64,000 nt of DNA, taken from the NCBI RefSeq assembly GCF_008386575.1, contig NZ_VUOA01000040.1:91594-155593 (forward strand), given 5' to 3'. Both the position numbers and the translations under genes were made by a program. Numbering within the stretch: the stretch's first letter is position 1; each line of letters starts with the position of its first letter. A model generated the notes under the pieces. The model was not told where the DNA came from and did not search any database. It saw only the letters and a program-made list of their open reading frames with translations. The stretch is from Salinarimonas soli (GTDB lineage Bacteria; Pseudomonadota; Alphaproteobacteria; Rhizobiales; Beijerinckiaceae). This document shows, in pieces, positions 1-7,876 of this stretch.

Positions 1-702
1 CAGGAAGATCAGCGCGTTCTTGGCGTATTGATGCACCCGCAGCATCTTGGCCCAGGTGCGCGGGGTCGGGCGGCGGTGGGGCAGGTGCTCGGCCGTGGGG
101 GCCAGCGCCGACAGCCGGCGGGCCACGGCGGCGGGCGTGCGGATCGCGATGGCGTTGCGGGCCCGCGCCCAAACCGGCAGGTCGGCGCGGTCGTTGCCGA
201 TATAGTCGAAGCCGCCCTCGCCGAAGGCGTCTACGAGCTCGGCGGCCTTGGCGGCGCCCGCGAGGTTCACGGTCTCGTTGGAGGCGAACCATCCGTCGAA
301 GAGGCCCAGATGCTCCGCGACGGCGCTGACGAGCCGCTGATGGCTCGCGGAGGCGAGATAGACCGGGCGCCCCTCGGCGCGGGCCTCCTCGATGCGGGCG
401 ATCACGGCGTCGTCGTAGGGCAGGACCGCGGGATCGAAGTCGACGGGCTCGGACAGGCGATGCTTCAGGGTGGCCTTGCCCTGGGAGAGGGCGGCCGCCA
501 TGTCGACGAGGGACCGGGGCCTGCGCCCGAGCTCGGAGAAGGCCGTCTCGATCAGGAGGTCGGAGCGCACGAGGGTGCCGTCGAGGTCGACCACGAGCGG
601 CACGCCCGCCGGCGCAGGCGAGGAGCGAAGGCGCGAGGCCGCCCGGGGAGCCACCGGCGCGTCGCCGACGAGGGCACGGCCGGCATGGTCGCGGCTGCGC
701 AC
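1..702 (-). CDS. HAD-UbiA prenyltransferase, N-terminal part (runs off left edge)
   Basis: Only the amino-terminal part is present; the frame is open through base 1. Near the start it has the HAD motif I, LVVDLDGTLVRSD (encoded around 570-605), followed by a HAD fold and then, at the left edge, RVHQYAKNALIFL, the juxtamembrane entry typical of UbiA prenyltransferases that carry an N-terminal HAD domain. In this family the HAD part is a predicted phosphatase and the UbiA part transfers a polyprenyl group, often onto phosphoribose-like acceptors for envelope glycans. That specific role is inferred; only the domain order is seen. The start is uncertain: GTG at 702 is used because no ATG lies in frame ahead of the HAD motif; upstream TTG codons are possible. 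It diverges from the glycosyltransferase at 1114. Confidence 0.72.
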   Translation of the reverse strand, partial: MRSRDHAGRALVGDAPVAPRAASRLRSSPAPAGVPLVVDLDGTLVRSDLLIETAFSELGRRPRSLVDMAAALSQGKATLKHRLSEPVDFDPAVLPYDDAVIARIEEARAEGRPVYLASASHQRLVSAVAEHLGLFDGWFASNETVNLAGAAKAAELVDAFGEGGFDYIGNDRADLPVWARARNAIAIRTPAAVARRLSALAPTAEHLPHRRPTPRTWAKMLRVHQYAKNALIFL

Positions 703-1113
703 GGGGCGGTGCTCGCGGCGCGGTGAGCTGCTGCCGGTCTGGGCCAAAGATCGCAATCCTTCCGCGTCATGGGTCGGGCGCCGGCGCGAAGCCGGCCGTG
801 TCGTTGATGGTGGGGCGCCTCGAAGCCGCATGGCGTGGAGGGCTGGCCGTCCGCGACGGACCCGCAGGCCTCCAGGCCGGGCCCGGCAGCGGATAGACGG
901 AGCGTCATCCACATGTGGCCGGCGGTTCGCCCTTGGCGCACCGGGGCTCTAACGTCACCGGGTGCGGGTTGGTTGCAGACACCGAGGAAGTATTTCCGGG
1001 CGGAATCCGTGGAAAACCCCGGCAAGCGTTGCCGTTGAGGCATCCTTTCCGGCCCATGCGCGTTGTTTCGGGTCCAATCGACGGATCTTTTCCTGCCGCG
1101 GGGTCTTCGAGCG
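703..1113. other. intergenic region between divergent genes
   Basis: About 410 bp separate the leftward HAD-UbiA gene and the rightward glycosyltransferase. Short open frames occur on both strands but none has a recognisable product, codon bias or ribosome-binding site. The region must hold the two divergent promoters. I see no convincing operator, palindrome or RNA element in it. Confidence 0.5.
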
Positions 1114-2280
1114 ATGGTCCGATTCTTGCGCGCCCTCCCGGGCTGGGTGCCGGCCCTGCTGGCGCTGTGGGCCATCTGGGGCGAGCTGCCCCGGTCGCTG
1201 CCGGGGGCCGAGCTGCTCGATTTCGGCTCCTTCGTGGCCTCGGGCCGGGCTGCGGCCGAGGGGCTCAACCCCTACGGCATCCATCCCCTCACCTTCCATG
1301 TCTCGTTCCCGGGCTTCGAGGCCTGGAACCCGAACCTCAACCCGCCGGTCTCGGCGATCCTGTTCCAGGCCTTCGACTGGACGGAGCCGGCGCGGGCGTT
1401 CCGGATCTGGTGGGGGCTGTCGGTCGTGCTCTACGCCGTCGCGGTGCTTCTCGTCGTCGCGCGCTACGGGCGCAGCCTCGGGTCCTCCCTCGTGATCGCC
1501 CTGTGGATGCTGGGGCTCGCGGGCTTCTGGGACACCCTCGTCCTGGGCCAGATCTACATCCCGCTCGTGCTCGCCGGGATCGTCGCGTGGCTCCTGCTCG
1601 AGCGCGGCCACGGGGTCGCGGCCGGGATCCTCATCGGGCTCGTGGTGGCGATGAAGCCGAACTTCGCCGTCTGGCCCGCCCTCCTCTTCCTCGCCGGGCA
1701 CCGGCGGCCGGCCCTGGCGGCCGGGGCCACGGCGGCTCTCGTGAGCGCCGTGCCGCTGGCCGTCTACGGACCCGAGATCTACCGGCAATGGCTCACGCTC
1801 GTGGCGTCGGACGGCGACCGGGCGGCCTTCCTGACGAACGCCTCGCTCGCGGGGCTCGCGGCCCGGCTCGGCGTGCCGGGGCTGGCCTTGCCCCTGTCGG
1901 CCGCGATCCTGGCGGGGGCCGCCCTGTGGGCCTGGCGCCGACGTCCGGACGCCATCCGGGCGAGCGAGTTCGGGATCGTGTGCGCGCTCCTCGCCTCGCC
2001 CCTGGCCTGGATCCATTACACCCTCTTCCTCGTGCCGGTCCTGCTGCGCCGGTGGGACCGCCTGGCCATCCGCGCCGTGGCGGGCTTCCTCGTCATCCCT
2101 GTGCCGTTCATCATCCACCAGTTCGGCAAGGCGGCCTGGATCCAGGCCGGCATCGGCTCCCTCTACAACTGGACGCTCGTCCTGCTCGCGGTGCTTCTCG
2201 TGGCGGAGGAGCTCGCCGGGACCCGGCGCGGCGCCGCGTCCGGGGCGACGCCCGCCCCCGCCGTCGCGGGCCGCGGCTGA
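1114..2280 (+). CDS. GT87-like membrane mannosyltransferase (DUF2029)
   Basis: A 388-residue polytopic membrane protein with about ten hydrophobic segments. The first periplasmic loop contains NPYGIHPLTF and the conserved WNPNLNPPVSA stretch, which is characteristic of the glycosyltransferase 87/DUF2029 family of polyprenyl-phosphate-dependent alpha-mannosyltransferases (GT-C fold). These enzymes add sugars to lipid-linked or envelope glycans on the outer face of the cytoplasmic membrane. The ATG at 1114 is preferred over one 51 bases upstream because the hydrophobic N-terminus starts directly after it. The acceptor and sugar cannot be deduced. The neighbouring HAD-UbiA gene, which may supply a polyprenyl-linked donor, fits the same envelope-sugar theme, but that link is inferred. 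Confidence 0.72.
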   Translation: MVRFLRALPGWVPALLALWAIWGELPRSLPGAELLDFGSFVASGRAAAEGLNPYGIHPLTFHVSFPGFEAWNPNLNPPVSAILFQAFDWTEPARAFRIWWGLSVVLYAVAVLLVVARYGRSLGSSLVIALWMLGLAGFWDTLVLGQIYIPLVLAGIVAWLLLERGHGVAAGILIGLVVAMKPNFAVWPALLFLAGHRRPALAAGATAALVSAVPLAVYGPEIYRQWLTLVASDGDRAAFLTNASLAGLAARLGVPGLALPLSAAILAGAALWAWRRRPDAIRASEFGIVCALLASPLAWIHYTLFLVPVLLRRWDRLAIRAVAGFLVIPVPFIIHQFGKAAWIQAGIGSLYNWTLVLLAVLLVAEELAGTRRGAASGATPAPAVAGRG

Positions 2281-2362
2281 ACCATCGGGGGCGCGAACCG
2301 TTGGGGCGAGAGCCGAATCGGGCTCGAGGCCAATCGACCGGGCCCCGTTTCAGGAGGAAACC

Positions 2363-2608
2363 ATGCGTCAACTTGCCCTTCTCGCCCTTCCCTGCCTCGC
2401 GCTCGCCGCGTGCGCCAGCCCGCAGCAGAGCGCCGGCACGGCGGTCGGCGCCACGGCCGGTGCCGTGGTCGGCGGTCCCGTGGGCGCCGTGGTCGGCGGC
2501 GCGGTGGGGGCCGCCGCGACCTCGCCCGGCGTCGCCGGCCCGTCCGGCGGCACCGTGGTGGTCGACCAGCGCGCGACGAGCGGCCGTCCGATCGTGCGCA
2601 AGGACTGA
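2363..2608 (+). CDS. small glycine-zipper lipoprotein
   Basis: An 81-residue protein preceded by a strong AGGAGG ribosome-binding site at 2352-2357. It starts with a short signal peptide ending in the lipobox LAAC, so it should be lipidated on Cys-18 and exported. The mature part is a Gly/Ala/Val-rich glycine-zipper segment with repeated GAVVGGPVG-like units, as in outer-membrane or envelope-stress lipoproteins of proteobacteria. The polar tail ends in GRPIVRKD. No enzymatic function is expected. It lies 82 bases downstream of the GT87-like gene and may be read with it. Confidence 0.72.
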   Translation: MRQLALLALPCLALAACASPQQSAGTAVGATAGAVVGGPVGAVVGGAVGAAATSPGVAGPSGGTVVVDQRATSGRPIVRKD

Positions 2609-2692
2609 GCACGGATCATCCCCTCAGGCCCGAGGGCCCTTCCCCGGGAGGACGTTCAGGCCCGGGGGACCCGGATCCCGAGGGGGCGGGGC

Positions 2693-4261
2693 CTAGCGCG
2701 CCTCGCTCACCACCGCAGGGGGTTCGCGGCGCCGGTAGACGCGCCAGGACCCGGTCTCCCGCACGAGCTCGAACCCCGCCTCCACGGCCGGGCCGTAGAT
2801 GTCCCAGAGGGGCGGCCCGTTGATGCCAGGCTTGGGCACGAGCACGATCCGCGCATCGGCCAGGAGATCCCCGGGCGGGATGTGGTGGCCCGCGTCGACG
2901 TTGCGGCCCCAGTGAAGCCACGAGCTGTCGCCCCGCGCCGGCGCGATCCCCAGCCCCGCCGAGAAGGCGTTCACGAAATCGAGCACGACGACGCGGCTTG
3001 GATCGAGGCCGCGCAGGGCCTCCGCGCCCTCGCTCAAGCCGTCGCGAAAGCGCACCGAGAAGCCGTAATCGTTCATGGGCCACGGCTCGGCGACGCGGAT
3101 GCGGTCGTAGCCCGGCAGGCCGAAGCGCGATACGGGCCGCTCGGCGGCGAGCGCCGCGTGCAGGCCGAGCGCCGCCGCGCAATGGACCACCGTCGGCAGC
3201 ACGAGCGCCACGAGCAGGAGCGGCGCCCCCGCGCGGGGCGACCAGGGGCGCTCCAGATAGGCGCCGGGAGCCCCCCTCATCAGGCGCTCGGCTGCGACCA
3301 GGGCCGCGGCATGGAGGGTGAGGATGCCCCAGCCCTGGGCGTTCTGGATCATGATCGCGAGACCCGCCCCCGCGCAGAACCCATAGAACAGGACGTCGCG
3401 CCACGGGGTCGGCGAGCGCCGCACGGCCAGGATCGCGAGGAGGCCGACGAGGACGCCATCCGCCAGATGGCGCATGGCGGCGTCGGCGAGATCGACCACG
3501 CCGCCCCGGAACGCGCCGCTCACCGCCCCGGCGGTCCGCAGGTCGTCAATGTAACCGGCGCTCCCGCCCCAGACGGCCTCGACGAGCACGGCCAGGACGG
3601 CGAGCGCGGCGAGCGCGAGGGCGGCCCACGCCCGGTGGGCCGGATAGACGAGGAGGAGCCCGATCAGCGCCAGGGCCACCGCCCCGTAGCTCGCCTTCGT
3701 GTAGACGAGAAGGCCCGCGAGGAGGACCGCGCTCGCGGCGTCGAGAGCAAGGCGGCCCTGGACCGCTTGCCGGGGCGTGAGCGCCATCGCGGCGAGGAGG
3801 GCCAGCGCCGCCCATCCGATCCGGTTGTAGAACATCGCGAAGGAGAGGGCGGAGACCGCCTCGCCGAGGTTCATGGGCACGGCGACGACGAGGAGCAGGA
3901 AGGCCGCGAAGGGGAGGGCCAGGAGGGGCCGCACCCGGCTCCCGAGGATCCAGGCCATGGGCGGCGCGAGCCCCGCGAGGACGAGGGCCATGGCGGCCGG
4001 CATCGCGAGCCCCAGGCTCCCCGTCAGCGCGTAGCCCGCCGCCGGCAGGTAGAAGACGAGGGGCCCGAGGGCGGTGTGGAAGTCGCGGTTGGGCGCCTGG
4101 CCCGCGGCGACGCGATGGGCGCCGTCGAGAAAGATGAAGAGGTCGTTGGCATAGACGCTCACCACCGTCTGCCCCGGCGCGACGAGCAGGGCCGCGCAGA
4201 CGAGGGCGCCCACGGCCACGAAGGCCGCGACCCCGGCTCCCTCCCTCGCTTCGGCCGTCAT
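2693..4261 (-). CDS. polytopic membrane protein, possible GT-C glycosyltransferase
   Basis: A 522-residue protein with roughly eleven to twelve hydrophobic segments and an extended, mostly soluble C-terminal part (about residues 390-522). The first external loop contains an NRDFHTALGP stretch, where an acidic residue sits in the position used by GT-C glycosyltransferases for catalysis. I cannot assign it to a named family with certainty. It ends convergently with the small lipoprotein gene, 84 bases away, and is followed upstream by a SemiSWEET gene on the same strand. An alternative is an O-antigen or dolichyl-mannosyltransferase-like protein. Confidence 0.55.
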   Translation of the reverse strand: MTAEAREGAGVAAFVAVGALVCAALLVAPGQTVVSVYANDLFIFLDGAHRVAAGQAPNRDFHTALGPLVFYLPAAGYALTGSLGLAMPAAMALVLAGLAPPMAWILGSRVRPLLALPFAAFLLLVVAVPMNLGEAVSALSFAMFYNRIGWAALALLAAMALTPRQAVQGRLALDAASAVLLAGLLVYTKASYGAVALALIGLLLVYPAHRAWAALALAALAVLAVLVEAVWGGSAGYIDDLRTAGAVSGAFRGGVVDLADAAMRHLADGVLVGLLAILAVRRSPTPWRDVLFYGFCAGAGLAIMIQNAQGWGILTLHAAALVAAERLMRGAPGAYLERPWSPRAGAPLLLVALVLPTVVHCAAALGLHAALAAERPVSRFGLPGYDRIRVAEPWPMNDYGFSVRFRDGLSEGAEALRGLDPSRVVVLDFVNAFSAGLGIAPARGDSSWLHWGRNVDAGHHIPPGDLLADARIVLVPKPGINGPPLWDIYGPAVEAGFELVRETGSWRVYRRREPPAVVSEAR

Positions 4262-4331
4262 CGCATGCGTGCCCCGATCCCCATCGGCGACAACCGTGGC
4301 CGTGGGGATTGGTTGCGCCGCGGGCGCCGCG

Positions 4332-4643
4332 TCAATGCGCCTGCCCCTCCGAGGTGGGGTCGAGGGTGCTCGCCACCTCCTCCTTCTTGCGCTGGGGCAG
4401 CAGCTTCATGACGAGGATGAAGGCGGAGAGCGCCAGGCAGATGGAGTTGGTGGCGATGAGGGGCCATTCCGTCTTCATCACCCCGTAGACGAGCCACAGG
4501 GCGAAGCCCACCACCGTGATCATGTACATCCGGCTCGAGATGGCGCTGGTGTCGCGGGTCTTGACGATGCGCCAGGCCTGGGGGGCGAAGCTCGTGGTCG
4601 AGCACAGGGCGGCGAGGGAGCCGATGATCGTCACGAGGTCCAA
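4332..4643 (-). CDS. SemiSWEET family sugar transporter
   Basis: A 103-residue three-helix membrane protein of the MtN3/saliva/PQ-loop type. The PQ motif appears as SFAPQAWRIVKTRDTSAIS near residues 19-37 and is followed by two further hydrophobic helices. SemiSWEETs dimerise to make a pore that passes mono- or disaccharides down their gradient. The start is taken as TTG at 4643, since a GGAG ribosome-binding site lies seven bases upstream and homologues begin with the sequence DLVTIIG; the longer open frame upstream has no membrane-protein character. The charged tail EEVASTLDPTSEGQAH is not part of the transport core. Confidence 0.8.
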   Translation of the reverse strand: MDLVTIIGSLAALCSTTSFAPQAWRIVKTRDTSAISSRMYMITVVGFALWLVYGVMKTEWPLIATNSICLALSAFILVMKLLPQRKKEEVASTLDPTSEGQAH

Positions 4644-4811
4644 GGCGGGTCTCCGCGGGTTGCCGGAGGGAACGCGGAGGCGCACGCCTTGGTTCGGCGC
4701 GGCGCGCGCGGGCGATGTCGCGGCGTCGGACGGCCCCTTGGAACTTTCGGCGCACGGCCACGTTAGAGCGAGCCCGGCCGCTACCCCGTCGTAACCGGCC
4801 GCGTGCTGGCC

Positions 4812-5822
4812 ATGGGGGGCCTCGTGAGGCACGCTTACCTGATCGCGGCGCATGACAATCCGGCGGCGCTCGTACGGCTCGTGGAGGCGCTACGCTGCGA
4901 GGGAGCGCGCTTCTTCATCCACATCGATGCCGCGGTGGCCCTGAAGCCGTTCACGGACGCGCTCGGCGACAAGCCCGACATCCATTGGGTGATCGATCGC
5001 GTGCGCGTGACGTGGATGGGCTGGTCGCAGGTCGAGGCGACCCTGCGCATGCTGGGCGCGGCGCATCCGGATGCCTTCGACCGCTACACCCTGCTCAGCG
5101 GCGCCGACTATCCGATCAAGTCGAACGACGAGATCGCGCGCATCCTCTCGCGCGACGAGACCGAGTACCTGACCGCCTGGCGGCTCTCGGACCGGCCCTC
5201 GTGGCAGCACAAGGTCCAGTACTACTACCCCATCGAGCAGATCCCGATCCGCAACTACGGAAAGGCCAAGGCACGCCGGGTGTTCTGGGCCTCGTTCGTG
5301 CGCCTGCGGCGCTTCTTCCCCAAGCGCAGCATGCCGGCCAGCCTCGAGCCCTGGGGCGGCTCCTCGTGGTGGACGCTGACCCATTCCTGCGTGTCGCACA
5401 TCCTGGGCGTCGTGCGCGAGCGCCCCGAGGTCGTCCGCTTCTACCGCACCACGCACGCTCCCGACGAGGGCTTCTTCCACACGCTGGTGATGAACTCGCC
5501 CTTCGCCGAGCGGGTGCACCGGCGGGCCGAGTACGAGCGCTGGCGCGCGGAGACCCGTCCCTGGGAGCGGGTCGATCTGCCCACCGAGAAGGCGCGCATG
5601 CTGCCGGACGAGGTCTTCAACCTGCGCTATGTCGACTGGAGCGAGGAGTTCACCCATCGGCGCGAGGCGCCCGCGATCCTCGACGAGCGCGACTTCGAGG
5701 CGCTGCGGGCTTCCGAATGCTTCCTCGCGCGCAAGTTCGACCCCGTGCGCTCGGCCGGCCTTCTCGACCGCATCGACAGCGAGCTGCGCCGCTCGACGCC
5801 GGTGCTGGGCGCGATGCAGTGA
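4812..5822 (+). CDS. GT14 family (core-2/I-branching type) glycosyltransferase
   Basis: A soluble protein of about 336 residues. The N-terminus HAYLIAAHDNP, the segment FFIHIDAAV and the YTLLSGADYPIKS motif are typical of the bacterial Branch/GT14 family, related to beta-1,6-N-acetylglucosaminyltransferases and peptide O-xylosyltransferases. A WGGSSWWTLT segment near the middle and a DEGFFHT segment further on are also family features. It probably transfers a sugar from a nucleotide donor to a surface glycan; donor and acceptor are unknown. Start choice is uncertain among GTG 4803, ATG 4812 and GTG 4824, the last giving the shortest form that still begins just before the conserved HAYLI. Confidence 0.75.
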   Translation: MGGLVRHAYLIAAHDNPAALVRLVEALRCEGARFFIHIDAAVALKPFTDALGDKPDIHWVIDRVRVTWMGWSQVEATLRMLGAAHPDAFDRYTLLSGADYPIKSNDEIARILSRDETEYLTAWRLSDRPSWQHKVQYYYPIEQIPIRNYGKAKARRVFWASFVRLRRFFPKRSMPASLEPWGGSSWWTLTHSCVSHILGVVRERPEVVRFYRTTHAPDEGFFHTLVMNSPFAERVHRRAEYERWRAETRPWERVDLPTEKARMLPDEVFNLRYVDWSEEFTHRREAPAILDERDFEALRASECFLARKFDPVRSAGLLDRIDSELRRSTPVLGAMQ

Positions 5823-5864
5823 GGGCCATGGCCCGGGGAACGCCGTCGGTGTCGAAAGGGGGAT

Positions 5865-5939
5865 TGGAGCGGGCGATGGGAATCGAACCCACGACATTCA
5901 GCTTGGGAAGCTGACGTTCTACCTCTGAACTACGCCCGC
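5865..5939 (-). tRNA. tRNA-Gly (anticodon CCC), CCA encoded
   Basis: Reading the complementary strand from 5939, a seven-base acceptor stem GCGGGCG pairs with CGCCCGC at 5869-5875. The anticodon stem TCAGC/GCTGA encloses the loop TTCCCAA, so the anticodon is CCC, reading glycine GGG codons. The T arm carries the standard GGTTCGATTCC. The discriminator base is U (5868), and the 3'-CCA is encoded at 5865-5867. The gene lies between the convergent GT14 and dcd genes. Confidence 0.95.
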
Positions 5940-5971
5940 GCGGCTCCATACATAACGGCGATCGGCTCCAC

Positions 5972-5998
5972 CCTGCAAGCCCCAACCTGCAAGCCCCA
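5972..5998. repeat. short direct repeat next to tRNA-Gly
   Basis: The 13-base string CCTGCAAGCCCCA occurs twice, at 5972-5984 and 5986-5998, separated by one base, just upstream of the tRNA gene as transcribed. It is too short to call an attachment site and no integrase gene is nearby. It may be simple slippage. Confidence 0.5.
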
Positions 5999-6050
5999 GG
6001 CCGCCGCTGTCGGGCCGATGCCGGGGCCGCGGGGCCCCGACGGGGGCGGG

Positions 6051-7142
6051 TCAGGCGAAGTGCTTCGACAGCTTGAGGCCCTGCGCCTGGTAGTTGGAGC
6101 CCACCCCCGCGCCGTAGAGGCGGGCCGGGCGCTCGGCCATGCGCTCGTAGACGAGGCGGCCCACGATCTGCCCGTCCTCGAGCACGAAGGGCACGTCGCG
6201 GGATCGCACCTCGAGCACCGCCCGGGCCCCCGCGCCCCCGGCCTCGGCGTGGCCGAAGCCCGGATCGAAGAAGCCCGCGTAGTGGACGCGGAACTCGCCC
6301 ACCAGCGGATCGAAGGGCACCATCTCGGCCGCGTGGTCAGGGGGCACGAGCACCGATTCCTTGGAGGCCAGGATGTAGAACTGGCCCGGGTCGAGGATGA
6401 GCTCGCCCCGGCCGCCGCCCGCGATGGGCTCCCAGAAATCCGACACGGGGCAGGCGCCCACCCGGTCGACGTCGACGAGGCCCGTATGGCGCTTGGCGCG
6501 GTAACCCACGAGGCCGTCGGGGGCGAAGCCCGAGAGATCCACCGAGACCGCGACGCCCTCCTGGAACGAGGGCTCGGCGGAGGTGACCACGGGCTCGCGG
6601 GCATGGAGCGCGCGCAGCTCGTCGTCGTCGAGGCGCACGGGGCCGCGGCGAAAGCGCATCTGGGACAGGCGCGAGCCCGTGCGCACCAGGACGGGGAAGG
6701 TGCGAGGCGAGATCTCGGCGTAGAGGGGGCCCTCGTAGCCTGCCTCCACGGTGTCGAATTCCTGCGCCCGGTCGGCGATGACGCGGGTGAACACGTCGAT
6801 GCGGCCGGTGGAGCTCTTCGGGTTCGCCGCGGCGATCAGGCCCAGCGGCAGGGCCAGACCCTCCTGGAGCTCGGCGATGTAGACGCAGCCCGTCTCCAGG
6901 ACGGCGCCCCGGGTGAGGTCGATCTCGTGGAGCGCGATGGACTGGAGGCGGTCCATGACCGGGCGGTTGCGCCCGGGCAGGAAGCTCGCCCGCACCCGCC
7001 AGGCCCGCCGGCCGAGGCGCAGGTCGAGGCTCGCGGGCTGGATCTGGTCCGGCGCGAAGGGGGCGGCGGCGCGCAGGATCCCGGCCTCGTGAAGGCGCGC
7101 GATCGTAGCGTCCGATTGGATTCCGTCCCTCAACGCGACCAT
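6051..7142 (-). CDS. dcd: dCTP deaminase, long alphaproteobacterial form
   Basis: A 363-residue protein that deaminates dCTP to dUTP for thymidylate synthesis. The motifs QPASLDLRLG (residues 35-44), NPKSSTGRIDVFTR (107-120) and GYEGPLYAEISP (135-146) match the substrate-binding and catalytic segments of the dCTP deaminase/dUTPase fold, including the glutamate that activates water. The enterobacterial enzyme is about 190 residues; this one is about twice that, with a second dUTPase-like half after residue 190 (for example SPYHAGFFDPGFG-like GFFDPGFGHAEAG near residue 300). The long form is the usual one in Hyphomicrobiales. It is monocistronic, facing the tRNA. Confidence 0.88.
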   Translation of the reverse strand: MVALRDGIQSDATIARLHEAGILRAAAPFAPDQIQPASLDLRLGRRAWRVRASFLPGRNRPVMDRLQSIALHEIDLTRGAVLETGCVYIAELQEGLALPLGLIAAANPKSSTGRIDVFTRVIADRAQEFDTVEAGYEGPLYAEISPRTFPVLVRTGSRLSQMRFRRGPVRLDDDELRALHAREPVVTSAEPSFQEGVAVSVDLSGFAPDGLVGYRAKRHTGLVDVDRVGACPVSDFWEPIAGGGRGELILDPGQFYILASKESVLVPPDHAAEMVPFDPLVGEFRVHYAGFFDPGFGHAEAGGAGARAVLEVRSRDVPFVLEDGQIVGRLVYERMAERPARLYGAGVGSNYQAQGLKLSKHFA

Positions 7143-7246
7143 GGCGACCTCAATCTGGCGACGGGCAAGCTGTAGCGGAGCCTCCGGGCGGCGCCAAGCC
7201 CGGCCGCATCAAGCCCGGCTGCCCCTGCCCGTCGCCCGCGAGGACG

Positions 7247-7726
7247 TCAGCGGTGGCCGCCACCGCCACCGCCACCGCCCCCACCGCCGTTGCCGCCGCC
7301 GTTTCCACCGCCGTTGCCGCCAGCATTGCCGCCGGCATTTCCTCCGCCGTGGCCACCGCCGTGCCCGCCCGCCGGGCCGGCTCCGTCGCCGCCCCGCCCG
7401 CTCGCCGCGCCCGAGACGGCGGCGCCGAAGCCCATCCCCGCCAGGCCCGAGCGCGCGGCCGCCGAGACGGCCTGCCCGAAGCCGGAGCCGGGCTTAGCGT
7501 CGCCGAGCGCCGCCTTCGCGGCCGCGGTGTTGGCGGCGGCGTCCTCGCGCCGGGCCGCCGTGTCGCGCCGCCCGGTGCTGGCGGGCCGGCCGATGCCCAT
7601 CGCGGCGTTCATCTCGGCCCGGTCCCGCGCGCTCGTGTCCTCGGCGAGGGCCGGGGCGGCGCAGGCGAGCGCGAGGAGGCCGGCGGTGGCCAGGGTGCGG
7701 CCGGTGAACGTGAAGCGTCGTGTCAT
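7247..7726 (-). CDS. secreted protein with glycine-rich tail
   Basis: A 159-residue protein with a clear signal peptide (ATAGLLALACAAPALA, cleavage predicted after residue 28) and a GGAGG-type ribosome-binding site (AGGTTTCCC spacing) before ATG 7726. The mature N-terminal half is Ala/Arg-rich; from about residue 110 it becomes a tandem GGN/GGH/GGG repeat ending in an uninterrupted glycine run and GHR. Such tails occur in surface or cell-wall adhering proteins, but no family is recognised. A perfect CtrA-type box lies about 136 bases upstream of its start, so expression may be cell-cycle linked; this is inference. Confidence 0.6.
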   Translation of the reverse strand: MTRRFTFTGRTLATAGLLALACAAPALAEDTSARDRAEMNAAMGIGRPASTGRRDTAARREDAAANTAAAKAALGDAKPGSGFGQAVSAAARSGLAGMGFGAAVSGAASGRGGDGAGPAGGHGGGHGGGNAGGNAGGNGGGNGGGNGGGGGGGGGGGHR

Positions 7727-7861
7727 GGGAAACCTCCGAGGCGTCGTGGCGCATCAAATTGGCGCCCGGCCTCCGATCGAACGATGAAAGCGATCCGTCG
7801 AAGTCTCGGCACCGCGCGGGCGAAGCCGCGGCGGGCCGGAGTCGACCTGACGCCAACGTGG

Positions 7862-7876
7862 TTAATGAGGGGTTAA
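7862..7876. promoter_or_regulatory. perfect TTAA-N7-TTAA box (CtrA-type)
   Basis: TTAA at 7862-7865 and TTAA at 7873-7876 are separated by exactly seven bases (TGAGGGG). This is the established full binding site of the alphaproteobacterial response regulator CtrA. The right half overlaps the stop codon of the CDP-alcohol phosphatidyltransferase gene. The box lies about 136 bases upstream of the Gly-rich secreted protein gene, which reads away from it. In a genome this GC-rich, two TTAA words at the exact spacing are unlikely by chance. Binding is inferred. Confidence 0.55.

Noticed and set aside
4644-4853. Longer SemiSWEET with 70 additional N-terminal residues
   Set aside because: The extra part is Arg/Pro/Ala-rich with no similarity, and a ribosome-binding site sits properly before TTG 4643.
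5972-5998. Possible attachment site beside the tRNA gene
   Set aside because: The repeats do not match the tRNA 3' end, and no integrase or mobile gene is near.
7257-7395. Tandem CCGCCGTTGCCGCC-type repeats that might be a minisatellite or CRISPR-like array
   Set aside because: The period follows codons and encodes the GGN/GGH glycine tail of a secreted protein. There are no spacers.
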